Below, piece by piece: positions 1 through 9,355 of a stretch of DNA of 64,000 bases. A program made the position numbers and the translations under genes. How positions within the stretch are numbered: the stretch's first letter is position 1; each line of letters opens with the position of its first letter. A model generated the notes under the pieces. The model was not told the DNA's origin. It did not search any database and worked only from the letters and a program-made list of their open reading frames with translations. This DNA comes from CAZMZW01 sp963802275 (GTDB taxonomy: Bacteria > Chloroflexota > Anaerolineae > Anaerolineales > Anaerolineaceae), in NCBI GenBank assembly GCA_963802275.1, contig CAWDIB010000004.1, positions 868,001-932,000 of the forward strand. Reading direction: 5' to 3'.

Positions 1-1145
1 GCCATGACCCCATCCGCTACGCGATGGTCAACCGACAGGGTCAGCTTCATCATTTCCCGAATGGAAATTGAAGAATCATCACTGACTACCAGTTGTTTGC
101 GGATGGAGCCGACCGCCAGGATGGCCACCTCGGGCGGGTTGATGATGGCTGCAAATTCGTCCACCTGGTACATGCCCAAGTTTGAAATGGTGAAGCGGCC
201 GGGGCGGGTCATTGATTGCCGGCCGGCGCGGGCAGCATCCACGGCCTGGCGGATGCTGGATGACAATTCACGAAGCGGCAACTGGTCACAATCTTCGATG
301 ACCGGCACCACCAATCCATCTTCAACTGCCACCGCCACACCGATGTCAATATGATCGGATAAATGGATTCCCTCCTCTGTATAAGTTGCGTACATCTCAG
401 GGAAATCCTTCAGCGCGAGAGCCGCCGCCCTGACAACCAGGCAGGTGACCGATATGGTTTCGACTTTGGACAGGTTGAACTTTTCATTCATCTGCTTCAG
501 CGTTTGCAATGCCGGACCCATATCAACTGAAACGGATATATAGAAATGCGGGATGGTCTGCTTGCTGTGCTGCAAACGCTGGGCAGCCACCTTGCGAATC
601 TTGTTCAATGGAATGATGCCTTTCCCTTTTTGTGCAGAGGTGGCCAGTTTTTTTGCAGCCGCCATAGGTTGGTGAGCCAGGTAATCCCTTACATCTTTTT
701 CCACGATCCTGCCCAGCGGTCCGCTGCCCTGGAGTTTCTCCAGCGCAATATTATTTTCTGCGGCAATCTTTTTTGCCTTGGGTGAAATGCGGACACGATC
801 TACCCGTACGATAGCGGTCTTTTGTATTTCTTCTTTTTCTACAGGCGTATGGATGACATCACCTTTATCATCCGCTGTCTTTTGGGTGGACGGGTCAATT
901 TCATCCTGCCTGTCGCCAATAAAAGCGATCTCGGTCAGGATCTTTACTTCGGTATCATCGGGATAAATGACCTTGACCAGCCAGCCATCCGCGGGTGCCG
1001 GCACCTCAACCACCGCCTTCTCGGTTTCCACCTCGCACAAGGCATCGCCCTTTTTAACCGCCTGACCTTCTTTGATTACCCAGCGGACAATGCGGCCAGT
1101 TTCGTAATCCTGGCCAACCTGAGGCATGAGAACTTTGGTTATCAT
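1..1145 (-). CDS. Dihydrolipoamide acyltransferase (E2) of a 2-oxoacid dehydrogenase complex, C-terminus cut by window edge
   Basis: E2 core of a pyruvate/acetoin-type dehydrogenase complex; it transfers the acyl group from E1 to CoA through a swinging lipoyl arm. Reading on the minus strand from ATG at 1145 gives 381 codons open to the window edge. Residues 1-75 form a lipoyl domain with the modified lysine in ETEKAVVEV (K43). An acidic/Thr-rich linker follows, then a peripheral-subunit-binding domain (from about residue 118, RISPKAKKIA, to GRIVEKDV). The catalytic domain runs to the edge and includes the active-site motif DHRVADG, close to the family HRxxDG. It starts 18 bp after the repaired stop of E1 beta, so it is the third gene of the E1 alpha-E1 beta-E2 operon; an E3 gene would lie outside. 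Substrate (pyruvate, acetoin or branched-chain oxoacid) cannot be fixed from sequence. Confidence 0.93.
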   Translation of the reverse strand, partial: MITKVLMPQVGQDYETGRIVRWVIKEGQAVKKGDALCEVETEKAVVEVPAPADGWLVKVIYPDDTEVKILTEIAFIGDRQDEIDPSTQKTADDKGDVIHTPVEKEEIQKTAIVRVDRVRISPKAKKIAAENNIALEKLQGSGPLGRIVEKDVRDYLAHQPMAAAKKLATSAQKGKGIIPLNKIRKVAAQRLQHSKQTIPHFYISVSVDMGPALQTLKQMNEKFNLSKVETISVTCLVVRAAALALKDFPEMYATYTEEGIHLSDHIDIGVAVAVEDGLVVPVIEDCDQLPLRELSSSIRQAVDAARAGRQSMTRPGRFTISNLGMYQVDEFAAIINPPEVAILAVGSIRKQLVVSDDSSISIREMMKLTLSVDHRVADGVM

Positions 1146-1163
1146 GATCTATGCTCCAATTTT

Positions 1164-2136
1164 TTAGAAAAGGGAACGGACACCACTGACGATGTCCTCA
1201 ACCGAGGGTACACACAGCTTTTCAAGGTCCAGATTGTAGGGGATGGTGGTGTTCCGTGCCGGCGATCCTGAGTACGGGTGCATCCAGCGCATCGAAGGCT
1301 TCTTCCATGATCAGCGCGGAAATATCCCCGCCCACCCCACCGCGTTTGACCGCTTCGTGAACAATGGCGACGCGGCTGGTTTTATTTACCGATTCCAGGA
1401 TGGCGTTTTTATCCAGCGGGTGAAGCGTGCGCAAATCCAGCACTTCTGCATCAATTCCATCCGCGGCAAGTTGTTCAGCCGCTTCCAGGCAGCGATGGGT
1501 CATCAGTGAGTAGGTGATAAGGGTGACATCCTTACCTTGACGTTTTACATCCGCTTGTCCCAATGGGATGAGATATTCACCATCAGGCACCTCCCCTTCT
1601 GTCAAATACAGCAACTTATGTTCAATAAAAACCACCGGTTCATCCTCACGAATGGAGGATTTTAAAAGCCCCTTGGCATCATAAGGTGTGGAAGGCATGA
1701 CCACCTTCAAACCCGGCATGTGATAAAACATGGCCTCCAGGCTCTGCGAATGCTGTCCGGCCAGCCCATTACCCGAGCCGCCCTGGGTACGCACCACCAT
1801 CGGTACTTTGGCCTGCCCACCGCTCATAAAATTCCATTTGGCAGCCTGGTTCATCAGCTGGTCGAGGGTCATCAGGGCAAAATCCACAAACATCAGTTCC
1901 ACCACCGGGCGCGTACCCAGCATGGCAGCTCCCGCTCCCATGCCAATGAAGGATGCTTCGGAGATAGGGGTGTCAATCACCCGTTCAGCACCAAATTCCG
2001 TCATCAGGTTGGCAGTGACCTTATAAGACCCGCCTTTTTCACCAATTCCTTCCCCCATCACAAACACCAAAGGATCCCTGTCCATTTCCTCGCGCAGGGC
2101 TTGATTGAGAGCGTCTCGATATTTAATAATTGCCAT
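1164..2136 (-). CDS. 2-oxoacid dehydrogenase E1 component, beta subunit (frameshifted near C-terminus as sequenced)
   Basis: Beta subunit of the thiamine-diphosphate E1 enzyme, pairing with the alpha subunit just upstream. The N-terminus (MAIIKYRDALNQAL, then VFVMGEGIGEKGG) and the loop GGSGNGLAGQHSQSLE are typical of PdhB/AcoB/BkdB. As written, the frame ends early at 1222 after IAGTE with an unrelated short tail. The next frame continues with the normal family ending TTIPYNLDLEKLCVPS to GVRSLF and stops at 1164. Removing one of the two t bases at 1252-1253 turns GAAC into GAC and joins them, giving 323 residues, the usual length. The 973-bp span is 3n+1, as one extra base requires. The repaired stop lies 18 bp before E2. 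Sequencing error is the simplest explanation. Confidence 0.92.
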
Positions 2137-2169
2137 ATTCTTAACCTTGAAAATTCGTAGTGTTAATCA

Positions 2170-3129
2170 TCAAATCTCAATTTCAGCCAGGAATTCCTGC
2201 GGGGATGGTTCCGGGCTTGTCAGACCGAATTGGATGGCTTCATCCAGGACATTTTCCACTTTGGCTCGAATTGCTTCCACCTCCGCTTGAGGAACCTGTG
2301 CTGTTTTCAGATGCTTTTCCAGCACGATGAGCGGGTCTCTGGCTTTCCATTTCTGCATTTCCTCAGCCGGCATGTAGGCGCCAGGATCGTTGATATGATG
2401 TCCGCCATGCCGATAGGTCATGCATTCGACCAGTGTGGGGCCTTCACCTTTTCTTGCCCGGCGAATGGGCTCCTCCATGGCTTCATAAACCTTGACCGCA
2501 TCGTTGCCATCCAGGGTGATGCCCGGCATGCCATAGCTTTGGGCACGTGTGGCGAGCTTATCCACCAAAGTGACAGATTGAATGGGGGTGGAAACGGCAT
2601 ACTGATTATTTTCCAGGATAAAAATGACCGGCAGGTGATAGACAGCGGCCATGTTCAACGACTCGTGAAAGGTGCCAATGTTGGCGCTACCATCACTGAA
2701 AAAACAAAGCACCACCTGGTCACCTTTTTTCTGCCTCACCGCCAAGGCGGCACCAACCGCGATAGGGATTCCGCCACCCACGATGCCATTGGCGCCCAGG
2801 TTGCCTTGGGCCATATTGGTGATATGCATGGACCCGCCCCTGCCCTTGCAGTAACCGGTCACCTTGCCAAACAGCTCGGCAACCATGTATTTGGGTTCGG
2901 CCCCCTTTGCGAGGGCATGTCCATGCCCGCGGTGGGTGCTGGTGATGTAATCATCCGGGCGGCAGGCGTTGATGGCTCCCACCGCAATGGCCTCTTCACC
3001 AATGTAAGCATGTACATAACCGCGAATGTTGCCCAAGCGGTATTGCTCGGTAGCCTTTTCTTCAAAGCGGCGGATGGTGTAGGCATCCAGATACATTTTT
3101 TTAATCATCTCGGTACTAGGTTTAGACAT
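2170..3129 (-). CDS. 2-oxoacid dehydrogenase E1 component, alpha subunit
   Basis: Thiamine-diphosphate-binding alpha subunit of E1, catalysing decarboxylation of a 2-oxoacid (or cleavage of acetoin) and acyl transfer to lipoyl-E2. Family landmarks are RRFEEKA near the N-terminus, HRGHGHALAKG, GKGRGGSMH, GANGIVGGGIPIA, and the cofactor motif FFSDGSANIG followed at the usual distance by ENNQYAVST. The GKGRGGSMH/GANGIVGG block is shared by AcoA and PdhA, so the substrate is unresolved. The first residue of the usual GDG is serine here. A GTG at 3135 is in frame, but GGAG sits directly against it and five bases before the ATG at 3129, so ATG 3129 is preferred (319 residues). First gene of the E1-E2 operon; 123 bp separate it from the epimerase upstream. 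Confidence 0.93.
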   Translation of the reverse strand: MSKPSTEMIKKMYLDAYTIRRFEEKATEQYRLGNIRGYVHAYIGEEAIAVGAINACRPDDYITSTHRGHGHALAKGAEPKYMVAELFGKVTGYCKGRGGSMHITNMAQGNLGANGIVGGGIPIAVGAALAVRQKKGDQVVLCFFSDGSANIGTFHESLNMAAVYHLPVIFILENNQYAVSTPIQSVTLVDKLATRAQSYGMPGITLDGNDAVKVYEAMEEPIRRARKGEGPTLVECMTYRHGGHHINDPGAYMPAEEMQKWKARDPLIVLEKHLKTAQVPQAEVEAIRAKVENVLDEAIQFGLTSPEPSPQEFLAEIEI

Positions 3130-3252
3130 GTGCACTCCAGAAAAATGGGTTGTTGAATCGCGGTCTTGACCAACTTTTGAAGGTGTGTTTATGAAGAAGA
3201 ATTATGAGATCATCACAAAAATTTCGTGCAATGAAAGAAGATTAATCGTTCC

Positions 3253-4179
3253 TTATTTCTTAAAGTGTTCATCCTGTGCGAGAGTCTGTTGCAACCCCTC
3301 TTTGAGGGTAACATTTGGCTTATAACCCAGCTTTGATTTAGCCAGGGTGAGATCGGCACGCATGCGGGAAGGACCGCCTTCATGCTGAAGATTGCGGATG
3401 ATCTGCGGGGAGCGTCCTGTGACTTCCAGCACCAATTTGACCAGGTCATTCACGCTTGTCTCGACCCCGCTGCCAACATTGATAATCAAATGATCCGCCT
3501 GAGGGGTTGTGGCGGCAATCACCATGGCATTGACCACGTCATCCACATACACATAATCGCGCGATTGTTTGCCATCCCCATGGACGACAATCGTTCCATT
3601 TTCCACGGCCTGCTTGAGGCAGTGCGGGATGAGAGGCGAATAGGAGGGAGGCATGCGCTGCCCTGGGCCATAGGCATTAAACACGCGCAGGCAGACCGTT
3701 TCAATGCCCCAAAGATCACCGATGGTGCGCACATAATATTCGGCGCTCAGTTTGGAAACGGCATAAGGTGACCGCGGATTGGGACGGGCTGTTTCTTTTA
3801 ACGGCTGGGTATGCTGATTGCCGTAAATTGAACCGGAGGAGATGAACACCACCCGGTGGACACCCACATCGCGCATGGCTTCCATCAGGCTGACGGTGCC
3901 GCCCACATTGACCTGTGAATATTCGCGGGGGTAGAGGACGGATTCAGGAACGATCACACGGGCAGCCAGGTGGTAGACACAATCCACTTCCTGCAGCAGG
4001 CTCCACAGTTTGGGACGGTCATTAACATCACCGCGGATCAGATTGACTTTGGGCAACAAGCGTTCGGGGTTTCCCGTGGAGAGATCGTCCAAGCCGACCA
4101 CCATATTGCCCTCCTCCACCAGCCGATTGGCCAATGGAGCTCCCAAGAAACCCGCGGCACCTGTGATTAGAAATCGCAT
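3253..4179 (-). CDS. NAD-dependent sugar-nucleotide epimerase/dehydratase (extended SDR)
   Basis: 308-residue extended short-chain dehydrogenase/reductase acting on an NDP-sugar, most like UDP-glucose 4-epimerases and UDP-glucuronate-type epimerases. The Rossmann motif GAAGFLGAPLANRL is at residues 7-20, DDLSTG follows, the catalytic serine lies in ISSGSIYG and the Tyr-Lys pair in SPYAVSKLSAEYY. A substrate-binding stretch RVFNAYGPGQ and YVYVDDVVNA fit the family. The exact sugar cannot be read. It shares orientation with the downstream dehydrogenase operon but is 123 bp away, so it may be a separate unit. It lies 17 kb from the glycan locus, yet its product could feed it. It is divergent from the L,D-transpeptidase gene. 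Confidence 0.9.
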   Translation of the reverse strand: MRFLITGAAGFLGAPLANRLVEEGNMVVGLDDLSTGNPERLLPKVNLIRGDVNDRPKLWSLLQEVDCVYHLAARVIVPESVLYPREYSQVNVGGTVSLMEAMRDVGVHRVVFISSGSIYGNQHTQPLKETARPNPRSPYAVSKLSAEYYVRTIGDLWGIETVCLRVFNAYGPGQRMPPSYSPLIPHCLKQAVENGTIVVHGDGKQSRDYVYVDDVVNAMVIAATTPQADHLIINVGSGVETSVNDLVKLVLEVTGRSPQIIRNLQHEGGPSRMRADLTLAKSKLGYKPNVTLKEGLQQTLAQDEHFKK

Positions 4180-4246
4180 CTCATTCCATTATTGGGGGTA
4201 GGATTTTGGTGATTATAGCACGTAACCCCACGCTTCCACCTGACGT

Positions 4247-4252
4247 TATAAT
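4247..4252 (+). promoter_or_regulatory. -10 element of the L,D-transpeptidase gene, possibly leaderless
   Basis: A perfect TATAAT lies ten bases before the ATG at 4263, which would place the transcript start about three bases before, or at, the start codon. No ribosome binding site is visible and no good -35 box is seen. Confidence 0.5.
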
Positions 4253-4262
4253 ACTAACCCTT

Positions 4263-5459
4263 ATGAACAAATCATTTATCCATTTTCTACTGATCGTTTT
4301 TATCGCCACGCTGCTCCCGGGCACAGGCTTGGTGCACGCCCAGACCAATCCAACCGCCACACCTTCACCGGAAACGCCGATACCAGCAGCACCATCGGTT
4401 GACTTGCCACTTTGCAAACCAGGCGTGTATCTGCTGACCCCGGTGGATTGCCTGCTGCAGGGGCCTGCCAGGGTGCTGACCGATCTGGCCAAAAAAGGGT
4501 TGTCTTTACCGCTGAAGCCCCTGGCCGCATCCAAACCTGACCCAGCCCTGGTTGCCCTGGATACAAAATATGCCAAGCTCAATTTGACTTACCCCCAGCA
4601 GGCAACCTTTTATCCCAATGTCGAATCCGCCGAGGCGGGCATCAACTGGATCCGCCAATTGCCGCCAGGCGAGCTGCAATACCTCTCCTATAAGAGCGCA
4701 ACGGTGTTCAACAAACACAACTACATCATCACCGAAAAGGGTGAATGGGTGCGGGCTTCGCCGACCAGGTATTCCTCTTTCCAGGGTTTATTGTTTGACC
4801 GCCTGCCCAGTAATGATTTCGGATGGATCGTGGATGCAGTCAACCCGCGCATCGCTCCCAATTATGCCGCCAAGGCACTGCCGGAAAAACTGTCACGCGA
4901 AACGGTTGTGCAAATCTATGACCGGGCACTTGTGGGAAATGTCAACTGGTACATGATCGGACTTGGGCAGTGGGTGGAGGAACGCTATATTCGTGTTGTG
5001 GATACTAAATCAGCAGCGCCCAACGGGGTGGACAAGAACCGCTGGATCGAAGTCAACCTTCTGCAACAAACACTAACGGTTCACGATGAAGGTAAATTGG
5101 TTTTTGCCACCCTGATCGCGACAGGAGTTGAACCCTATTACACCCGGCCAGGGTTGTTCAAAATCAGCGAGAAAAAGCCGCTGGAAACCATGACCGGATC
5201 ATTCGCTTCCGGCAAGGTGGACTACTACTATCTGCAGGATGTACCCTGGACGATGTATTTTGACCAGAAACGCGCTTTGCACGGAGCATACTGGCGGGCC
5301 ATGTACGGATACCCGCAATCACATGGCTGCGTCAACATCTCCATTGGCGATGCGCATTGGTTGTACGACTGGGCACAAGTGGGCGATTGGGTCTACGTCT
5401 GGGATCCCAGCAATCGGACACCCACCGACCCGGCTTTTTACGGGGCGGGTGGTGCATAA
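4263..5459 (+). CDS. Secreted L,D-transpeptidase (YkuD domain)
   Basis: Cell-wall enzyme that forms or exchanges 3-3 peptide cross-links, or anchors proteins, through a cysteine thioester. From ATG 4263 (398 residues) the protein opens with a signal peptide (MNKSFIHFLL to VHAQ) and a Thr/Pro/Ala-rich stretch. A middle domain of about 230 residues follows, then a C-terminal YkuD domain (from about residue 260, RWIEVNLLQQTLTVH) with HGAYW and the catalytic motif SHGCVN, Cys at residue 356. The frame is open 57 bases further upstream, but that would put a hydrophilic lead before the signal peptide and the -10 box inside the gene, so 4263 is preferred. It is convergent with the M32 peptidase and ends at a strong terminator hairpin. 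Confidence 0.92.
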   Translation: MNKSFIHFLLIVFIATLLPGTGLVHAQTNPTATPSPETPIPAAPSVDLPLCKPGVYLLTPVDCLLQGPARVLTDLAKKGLSLPLKPLAASKPDPALVALDTKYAKLNLTYPQQATFYPNVESAEAGINWIRQLPPGELQYLSYKSATVFNKHNYIITEKGEWVRASPTRYSSFQGLLFDRLPSNDFGWIVDAVNPRIAPNYAAKALPEKLSRETVVQIYDRALVGNVNWYMIGLGQWVEERYIRVVDTKSAAPNGVDKNRWIEVNLLQQTLTVHDEGKLVFATLIATGVEPYYTRPGLFKISEKKPLETMTGSFASGKVDYYYLQDVPWTMYFDQKRALHGAYWRAMYGYPQSHGCVNISIGDAHWLYDWAQVGDWVYVWDPSNRTPTDPAFYGAGGA

Positions 5460-5461
5460 AC

Positions 5462-5497
5462 AAAAAAATCTGCTCTTTATGGAGCAGATTTTTTTTA
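5462..5497. terminator. Bidirectional intrinsic terminator between convergent genes
   Basis: Stem ATCTGCTC (5468-5475) pairs with GAGCAGAT (5482-5489) over a six-base loop. A run of A precedes the stem and a run of T follows it, so it can act on both strands: it ends the L,D-transpeptidase transcript (+) and that of the M32 peptidase (-). Confidence 0.85.
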
Positions 5498-5503
5498 TTG
5501 GTT

Positions 5504-7006
5504 TTAGAGGTGGTAGATTTCTCCGAATTTCTCCTGCAAGTAACGCAAGTAAGGTTCAGGATTGATCTTTGATCCGGTAACTTTTTGCACAAGTTCCTGT
5601 GGTTCGTACTTGGCGCCAAACTGATGCACATGTTTCCTTAACCAGTCCAGCAGGCCGTCAAACTTGCCTTTTTCAATCTGGGAATCCAGGTCAGGCAGGT
5701 CCTTGCGAAGCACGTCCCATAATTGGGCTGCCACCAGGTTTCCAAGGGCATACGTGGGGAAGTAACCGATCGAACCGGTGGACCAGTGAACATCCTGCAG
5801 CACTCCCTCGGCATCATTGGCGGGTGTGATGCCCAGATATTCCTTCATCTTGCTGTTCCACGCCTGGGGAAGGTCCGCAGCGACCAGACTGCCCTCCATC
5901 ATGGCGATCTCCAGTTCCAAGCGCAGCATGATATGCAGGTTGTAGGTGGCCTCATCCGCCTCGACACGGATGAAGGATGGTTCAACAATGTTGACGCCCT
6001 TGTAAAAAGTATCCAGGCTGACATTGCCCAACTGACTTGGGAAGATCTGCTGCAAATGCGGGTAGTAATGTTTCCAGAAGGGCAAGCTGCGCCCGACCAG
6101 GTTTTCCCACATGCGGGACTGGGATTCGTGAATGGCCATGGAAGCGCCGGTTGCCAGCGGGGTGCGTTTGTACTTTTGGTCAATCCCCTGTTCATAAAGT
6201 GCATGCCCGCATTCGTGCATGGTGCCAAACATGGCCGGATTGAGGTAGTCCTCGTAAACGCGGGTGGTGATGCGCACATCATTCAATCCGAAACCGGTGG
6301 TGAAGGGATGAACGGATTTATCCTGGCGGCCGCGATTCCAATCGTAGCCGAATGCGGTGATGACTTTGACGCCAAAATCCCATTGATTTTTTTCCGGGTA
6401 ATTCAGGCGAAGGAAGCTGCTTTCCACCTGGGGTTTCTCACGAATGGCTTTGATCAGTTCAACCTGTTTGGCGCGCAAGCCACTGAATATTTCCTGTACC
6501 TCGGCAGTTTTTAATCCGGGCTCATAATCATCCAGCAATGGATCATACACATGCTGGTAGGGTTTGAAAAAATCGGCATATTGCCGGCGTAAAGCGATCA
6601 ATTTTTCCAAATGCGGTTTGAAAAGGTCAAAATTACTTTCCTTCCTGGCTTTTTCCCATTTATTCTGAGCAAGTGCCGCCGTGCGGGCGAATTCAGCGAC
6701 AAATTCACCTGGCACCTTGGTGCGTTTATCGTAATCACGGCGGGCTGCTTTGACCAGGCGAACCTCATCGCTATCACCATCCAAGCTTTTTAAATCCACT
6801 TCCAGGAGCTGGAATAATTCACCGATTTCAGGTGATGTTGCCTTTAAATGGATAAGCGATTCGATGGTAGCCAGTTGTTCACCGCGGTCCTCGGCTGCGC
6901 CCGGTGCCATATTCACCTGCTGGTCCCAACCCATGATGGCATCCGCAGCCACCAAGTCTGAGATCTCGGCGTATTTTGCTTTAAGCTGATTCAATTTTTC
7001 TTCCAT
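5504..7006 (-). CDS. Carboxypeptidase Taq (M32 family metallocarboxypeptidase)
   Basis: 500-residue cytoplasmic zinc carboxypeptidase, the normal family length. The zinc motif HECGH is at residues 264-268 (H264, E265, H268), with the family surroundings MHECGHALYEQGID. Other M32 landmarks include the N-terminal MGWDQQVNMAPGA, GASMAIHESQSRMWEN (with a third ligand candidate Glu in HESQS), and the C-terminal GSIGYFPTYALGNL. M32 enzymes remove C-terminal residues broadly but not proline. It lies 27 bp downstream of the 2-hydroxyacid dehydrogenase on the same strand, so the two probably share a transcript. AGAGAAG stands a few bases before the ATG. No signal peptide. Confidence 0.95.
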   Translation of the reverse strand: MEEKLNQLKAKYAEISDLVAADAIMGWDQQVNMAPGAAEDRGEQLATIESLIHLKATSPEIGELFQLLEVDLKSLDGDSDEVRLVKAARRDYDKRTKVPGEFVAEFARTAALAQNKWEKARKESNFDLFKPHLEKLIALRRQYADFFKPYQHVYDPLLDDYEPGLKTAEVQEIFSGLRAKQVELIKAIREKPQVESSFLRLNYPEKNQWDFGVKVITAFGYDWNRGRQDKSVHPFTTGFGLNDVRITTRVYEDYLNPAMFGTMHECGHALYEQGIDQKYKRTPLATGASMAIHESQSRMWENLVGRSLPFWKHYYPHLQQIFPSQLGNVSLDTFYKGVNIVEPSFIRVEADEATYNLHIMLRLELEIAMMEGSLVAADLPQAWNSKMKEYLGITPANDAEGVLQDVHWSTGSIGYFPTYALGNLVAAQLWDVLRKDLPDLDSQIEKGKFDGLLDWLRKHVHQFGAKYEPQELVQKVTGSKINPEPYLRYLQEKFGEIYHL

Positions 7007-7033
7007 GTTTCTTCTCTTTTTATGAATGATTTT

Positions 7034-7975
7034 TTATACTACTTTCCAGCGCAAGGGAGCACCATTCAACGCAGCCAAGACCTCATTGGAAATATCATTA
7101 GCCGCCCTGATCTGGGCTTCCACTGTTTGGCCACCAATGTGCGGTGTGGCGATAACCCTGGGATGGCGCGCCAGTTCACCATCCTGGGGTGGCTCAACCG
7201 AATAAACATCCAGCGCCGCGCCAGCCACTTTGCCTGAGTTGAGGGCCGCCAATAGGGCTGCTTCATCAATGATATTGCCCCGGGCAGCGCATATGATACG
7301 GACGCCATTTTTCATCTTCGCCAGCATGTCCACATTGATCATATTACGGGTGGAATCGGTCAGGGGGGTATGAATGGTAATAAAGTCAGATCGGCCCACC
7401 AATTCTTCGAAATCACAAGCCTCCCCACCAGCGGAGTGAATGGCTTCCGGTGAAAGAACCGGGTCACAAGCCAGAATCTTCATACCCATGACGGTGGCCA
7501 TTTTGGCTACAGTTGAACCGATGCGCCCGATGCCGATGACACCTAAAATCTTTCCTTCCAGCTCAACGCCTTCAAATTCCTTTTTCAACCACTGGTTTTG
7601 CTTCAAGGACTGGTCGGCACGCGGCAATTCACGTGCGAGGGCAAAGATCATCCCCATGACCAGCTCAGCCACTGCGCGGGTGGTGGCCACCGGTGCATTG
7701 ACCACGATTACATTATGTTCTTTTGCGGCTGCAAGGTCAATATTATCCACACCCACCCCGCTTCTGCCGACCACTTTTAACTTTTTGGCAGCAGCGAACA
7801 CTTCGCGGGTCATCTTGGTGCGTCCTCGAATAATAATGGCATCATATTCGCCAATAACCTTCAATAATTCATCAGCAGAAATTCCCTTCCTGTCATCAAT
7901 CTGACCTTCTGCAGATAAAATGGTTTTGCCATTCTCTTCCAGACCATCTGTCAGTAAAATCCTCCAGTTGCCCAT
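7034..7975 (-). CDS. D-2-hydroxyacid dehydrogenase, phosphoglycerate dehydrogenase-like
   Basis: NAD-dependent oxidoreductase of the D-isomer 2-hydroxyacid dehydrogenase family, closest in style to 3-phosphoglycerate dehydrogenase (serine biosynthesis). Residues 1-100 form the substrate half. The NAD-binding motif GVIGIGRIGSTVAK lies near residue 145. The catalytic Arg is in CAARGNIIDE, the Glu in VYSVEPP and the His in TPHIGGQT. At 313 residues it has no C-terminal ACT or ASB regulatory domain, as in short SerA forms; other 2-ketoacid substrates are possible. AAGGAGAGG ideally precedes the ATG. First gene of a likely two-gene operon with the M32 carboxypeptidase. Confidence 0.88.
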   Translation of the reverse strand: MGNWRILLTDGLEENGKTILSAEGQIDDRKGISADELLKVIGEYDAIIIRGRTKMTREVFAAAKKLKVVGRSGVGVDNIDLAAAKEHNVIVVNAPVATTRAVAELVMGMIFALARELPRADQSLKQNQWLKKEFEGVELEGKILGVIGIGRIGSTVAKMATVMGMKILACDPVLSPEAIHSAGGEACDFEELVGRSDFITIHTPLTDSTRNMINVDMLAKMKNGVRIICAARGNIIDEAALLAALNSGKVAGAALDVYSVEPPQDGELARHPRVIATPHIGGQTVEAQIRAANDISNEVLAALNGAPLRWKVV

Positions 7976-8094
7976 GGAACCTCTCCTTATTGTGATTTAC
8001 TTATTTTGCCATAATTGATAAAGAAGTAATAGTGCTGGTATACCTATTTTTCAAGATATATGTATATCAATTACCATAATGTGTGGCTCATAAA

Positions 8095-8123
8095 AAAATG
8101 CCGACGCTTTCCATCGGCATTTT
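8095..8123 (-). terminator. Intrinsic terminator of the ABC efflux operon
   Basis: AAAATGCCGA (8095-8104) pairs with TCGGCATTTT (8114-8123) over a nine-base loop. Read on the minus strand the stem is followed by a T run. It lies six bases past the permease stop. Confidence 0.8.
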
Positions 8124-8128
8124 GTCAT

Positions 8129-9355
8129 TTATTCGTAGCGCAGCGCTTCCACTGGCTGCAAGCTGGCCGCACGGTTGGCAGGGTACAAGCCAAAAAACAA
8201 GCCCACTGCGGTCGAGAAAATGGTCGCCAATAAAATCGCATCCAGGCCAATGGTTGGAGTGAAAGGTGTGCCGCTGGCGGCTGCGATCCTGCCCACCACA
8301 AAGGCTATTAACCAGCCAAAAAGAATCCCGATCAAGCCACCGAACAAGCTGAGCAGGGAAGATTCGACCAGAAACTGGATCATGATATCGCGCTTATGAG
8401 CGCCAATGGCCTTGCGCAAGCCGATTTCACGCGTCCTTTCCGTGACCGAGACCAGCATGATATTCATAATGCCGATGCCTCCCACCAGGAGTGAAATGGC
8501 AGCAATACCTCCCAAGAATATGGTTAATACGCCGGTAATGGTGCTCGCCAGCGACAGAAAATCCTGCTGTGTGAAAATGGTGAAATCTTCCGCGCCGGGT
8601 TGGTTCTGATGGCGGGTGCTCAATACCTGGCGTATTTCACTTTGCGCCATAGCCACATTGTCCGGATTGCTGGCTTGTACGAAAATGATATCCACTTCGT
8701 CCAAATTCCTGGAGATGAGGCGGGTGCGGGCAGTCGTCAGTGGCACCAGGATAATATTGTCCTGGCTGCCGAATGATCCGCCGCCTTTGGATTCCAACAC
8801 CCCAATAATACGAAATGGCTGTCCTGAAATACGAATGGTTTCACCCACAATCCCGGTACGGGTGCCGAAAAGCTTATCAGCCGCTTGCGGCCCGATGACT
8901 GCAACGGACGCGCGGCCATTAATGTTTTCCGTTGAAATGAAGTCCCCTTCTGTCAATACACGGTTGCGAACGCTTTGTTCATCTGGTGTCACACCATTAA
9001 CCTGTATGGTGGAACTCTCCCCTTCAAAGGTGACTAACAGGGATTTCTGAATGACCGGGGCGACTTTGTCAATGTTTGGAGCCTGCATCGGGTCTGCCAG
9101 GGCATTGACATCCCCCATGGTCAAAGGTTTTTGATTGCGGATGGTTTGCTGGGTATTACCCTTGAAAACAAACAACAGGTTGGTGCCGATACCACTGATG
9201 GAACCGGTGATGGTATTTTGCGCCCCCGAACCGACCGCCAGCATGGCTATGACAGCTGCCACACCAATGACAATACCAAGGATGGTCAACCCCGAGCGAA
9301 GCTTGTTGCCATTTAATGTTTCCAATGCTTCCAGGATGGCTTCACCTATTTTCAT
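8129..9355 (-). CDS. MacB-type ABC transporter permease
   Basis: 408-residue integral membrane permease of the MacB/FtsX superfamily, which uses ATP hydrolysis for mechanotransmission or efflux with a membrane-fusion partner. It opens with a short amphipathic helix and the family signature KLRSGLTILGIVIGVAAVIA (TM1). A periplasmic MacB_PCD domain of about 230 residues follows, then three C-terminal TM segments with TREIGLRKAIGAHKRDI between TM2 and TM3, and the ending YPANRAASLQPVEALRYE. The start overlaps the ATPase stop by four bases, giving translational coupling. The ATPase is on a separate polypeptide, so this is a LolD/E or YknYZ-like split system rather than a fused MacB. Confidence 0.92.
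   Translation of the reverse strand: MKIGEAILEALETLNGNKLRSGLTILGIVIGVAAVIAMLAVGSGAQNTITGSISGIGTNLLFVFKGNTQQTIRNQKPLTMGDVNALADPMQAPNIDKVAPVIQKSLLVTFEGESSTIQVNGVTPDEQSVRNRVLTEGDFISTENINGRASVAVIGPQAADKLFGTRTGIVGETIRISGQPFRIIGVLESKGGGSFGSQDNIILVPLTTARTRLISRNLDEVDIIFVQASNPDNVAMAQSEIRQVLSTRHQNQPGAEDFTIFTQQDFLSLASTITGVLTIFLGGIAAISLLVGGIGIMNIMLVSVTERTREIGLRKAIGAHKRDIMIQFLVESSLLSLFGGLIGILFGWLIAFVVGRIAAASGTPFTPTIGLDAILLATIFSTAVGLFFGLYPANRAASLQPVEALRYE

Noticed and set aside
2230..3156. Long plus-strand frame (308 codons) opposite E1 alpha
   Set aside because: Antisense shadow of a strongly conserved gene; no family resemblance, no ribosome site.
5723..6514. 263-codon plus-strand frame opposite the M32 peptidase
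   Set aside because: Antisense shadow of a conserved metallopeptidase; composition is that of a mirrored frame.
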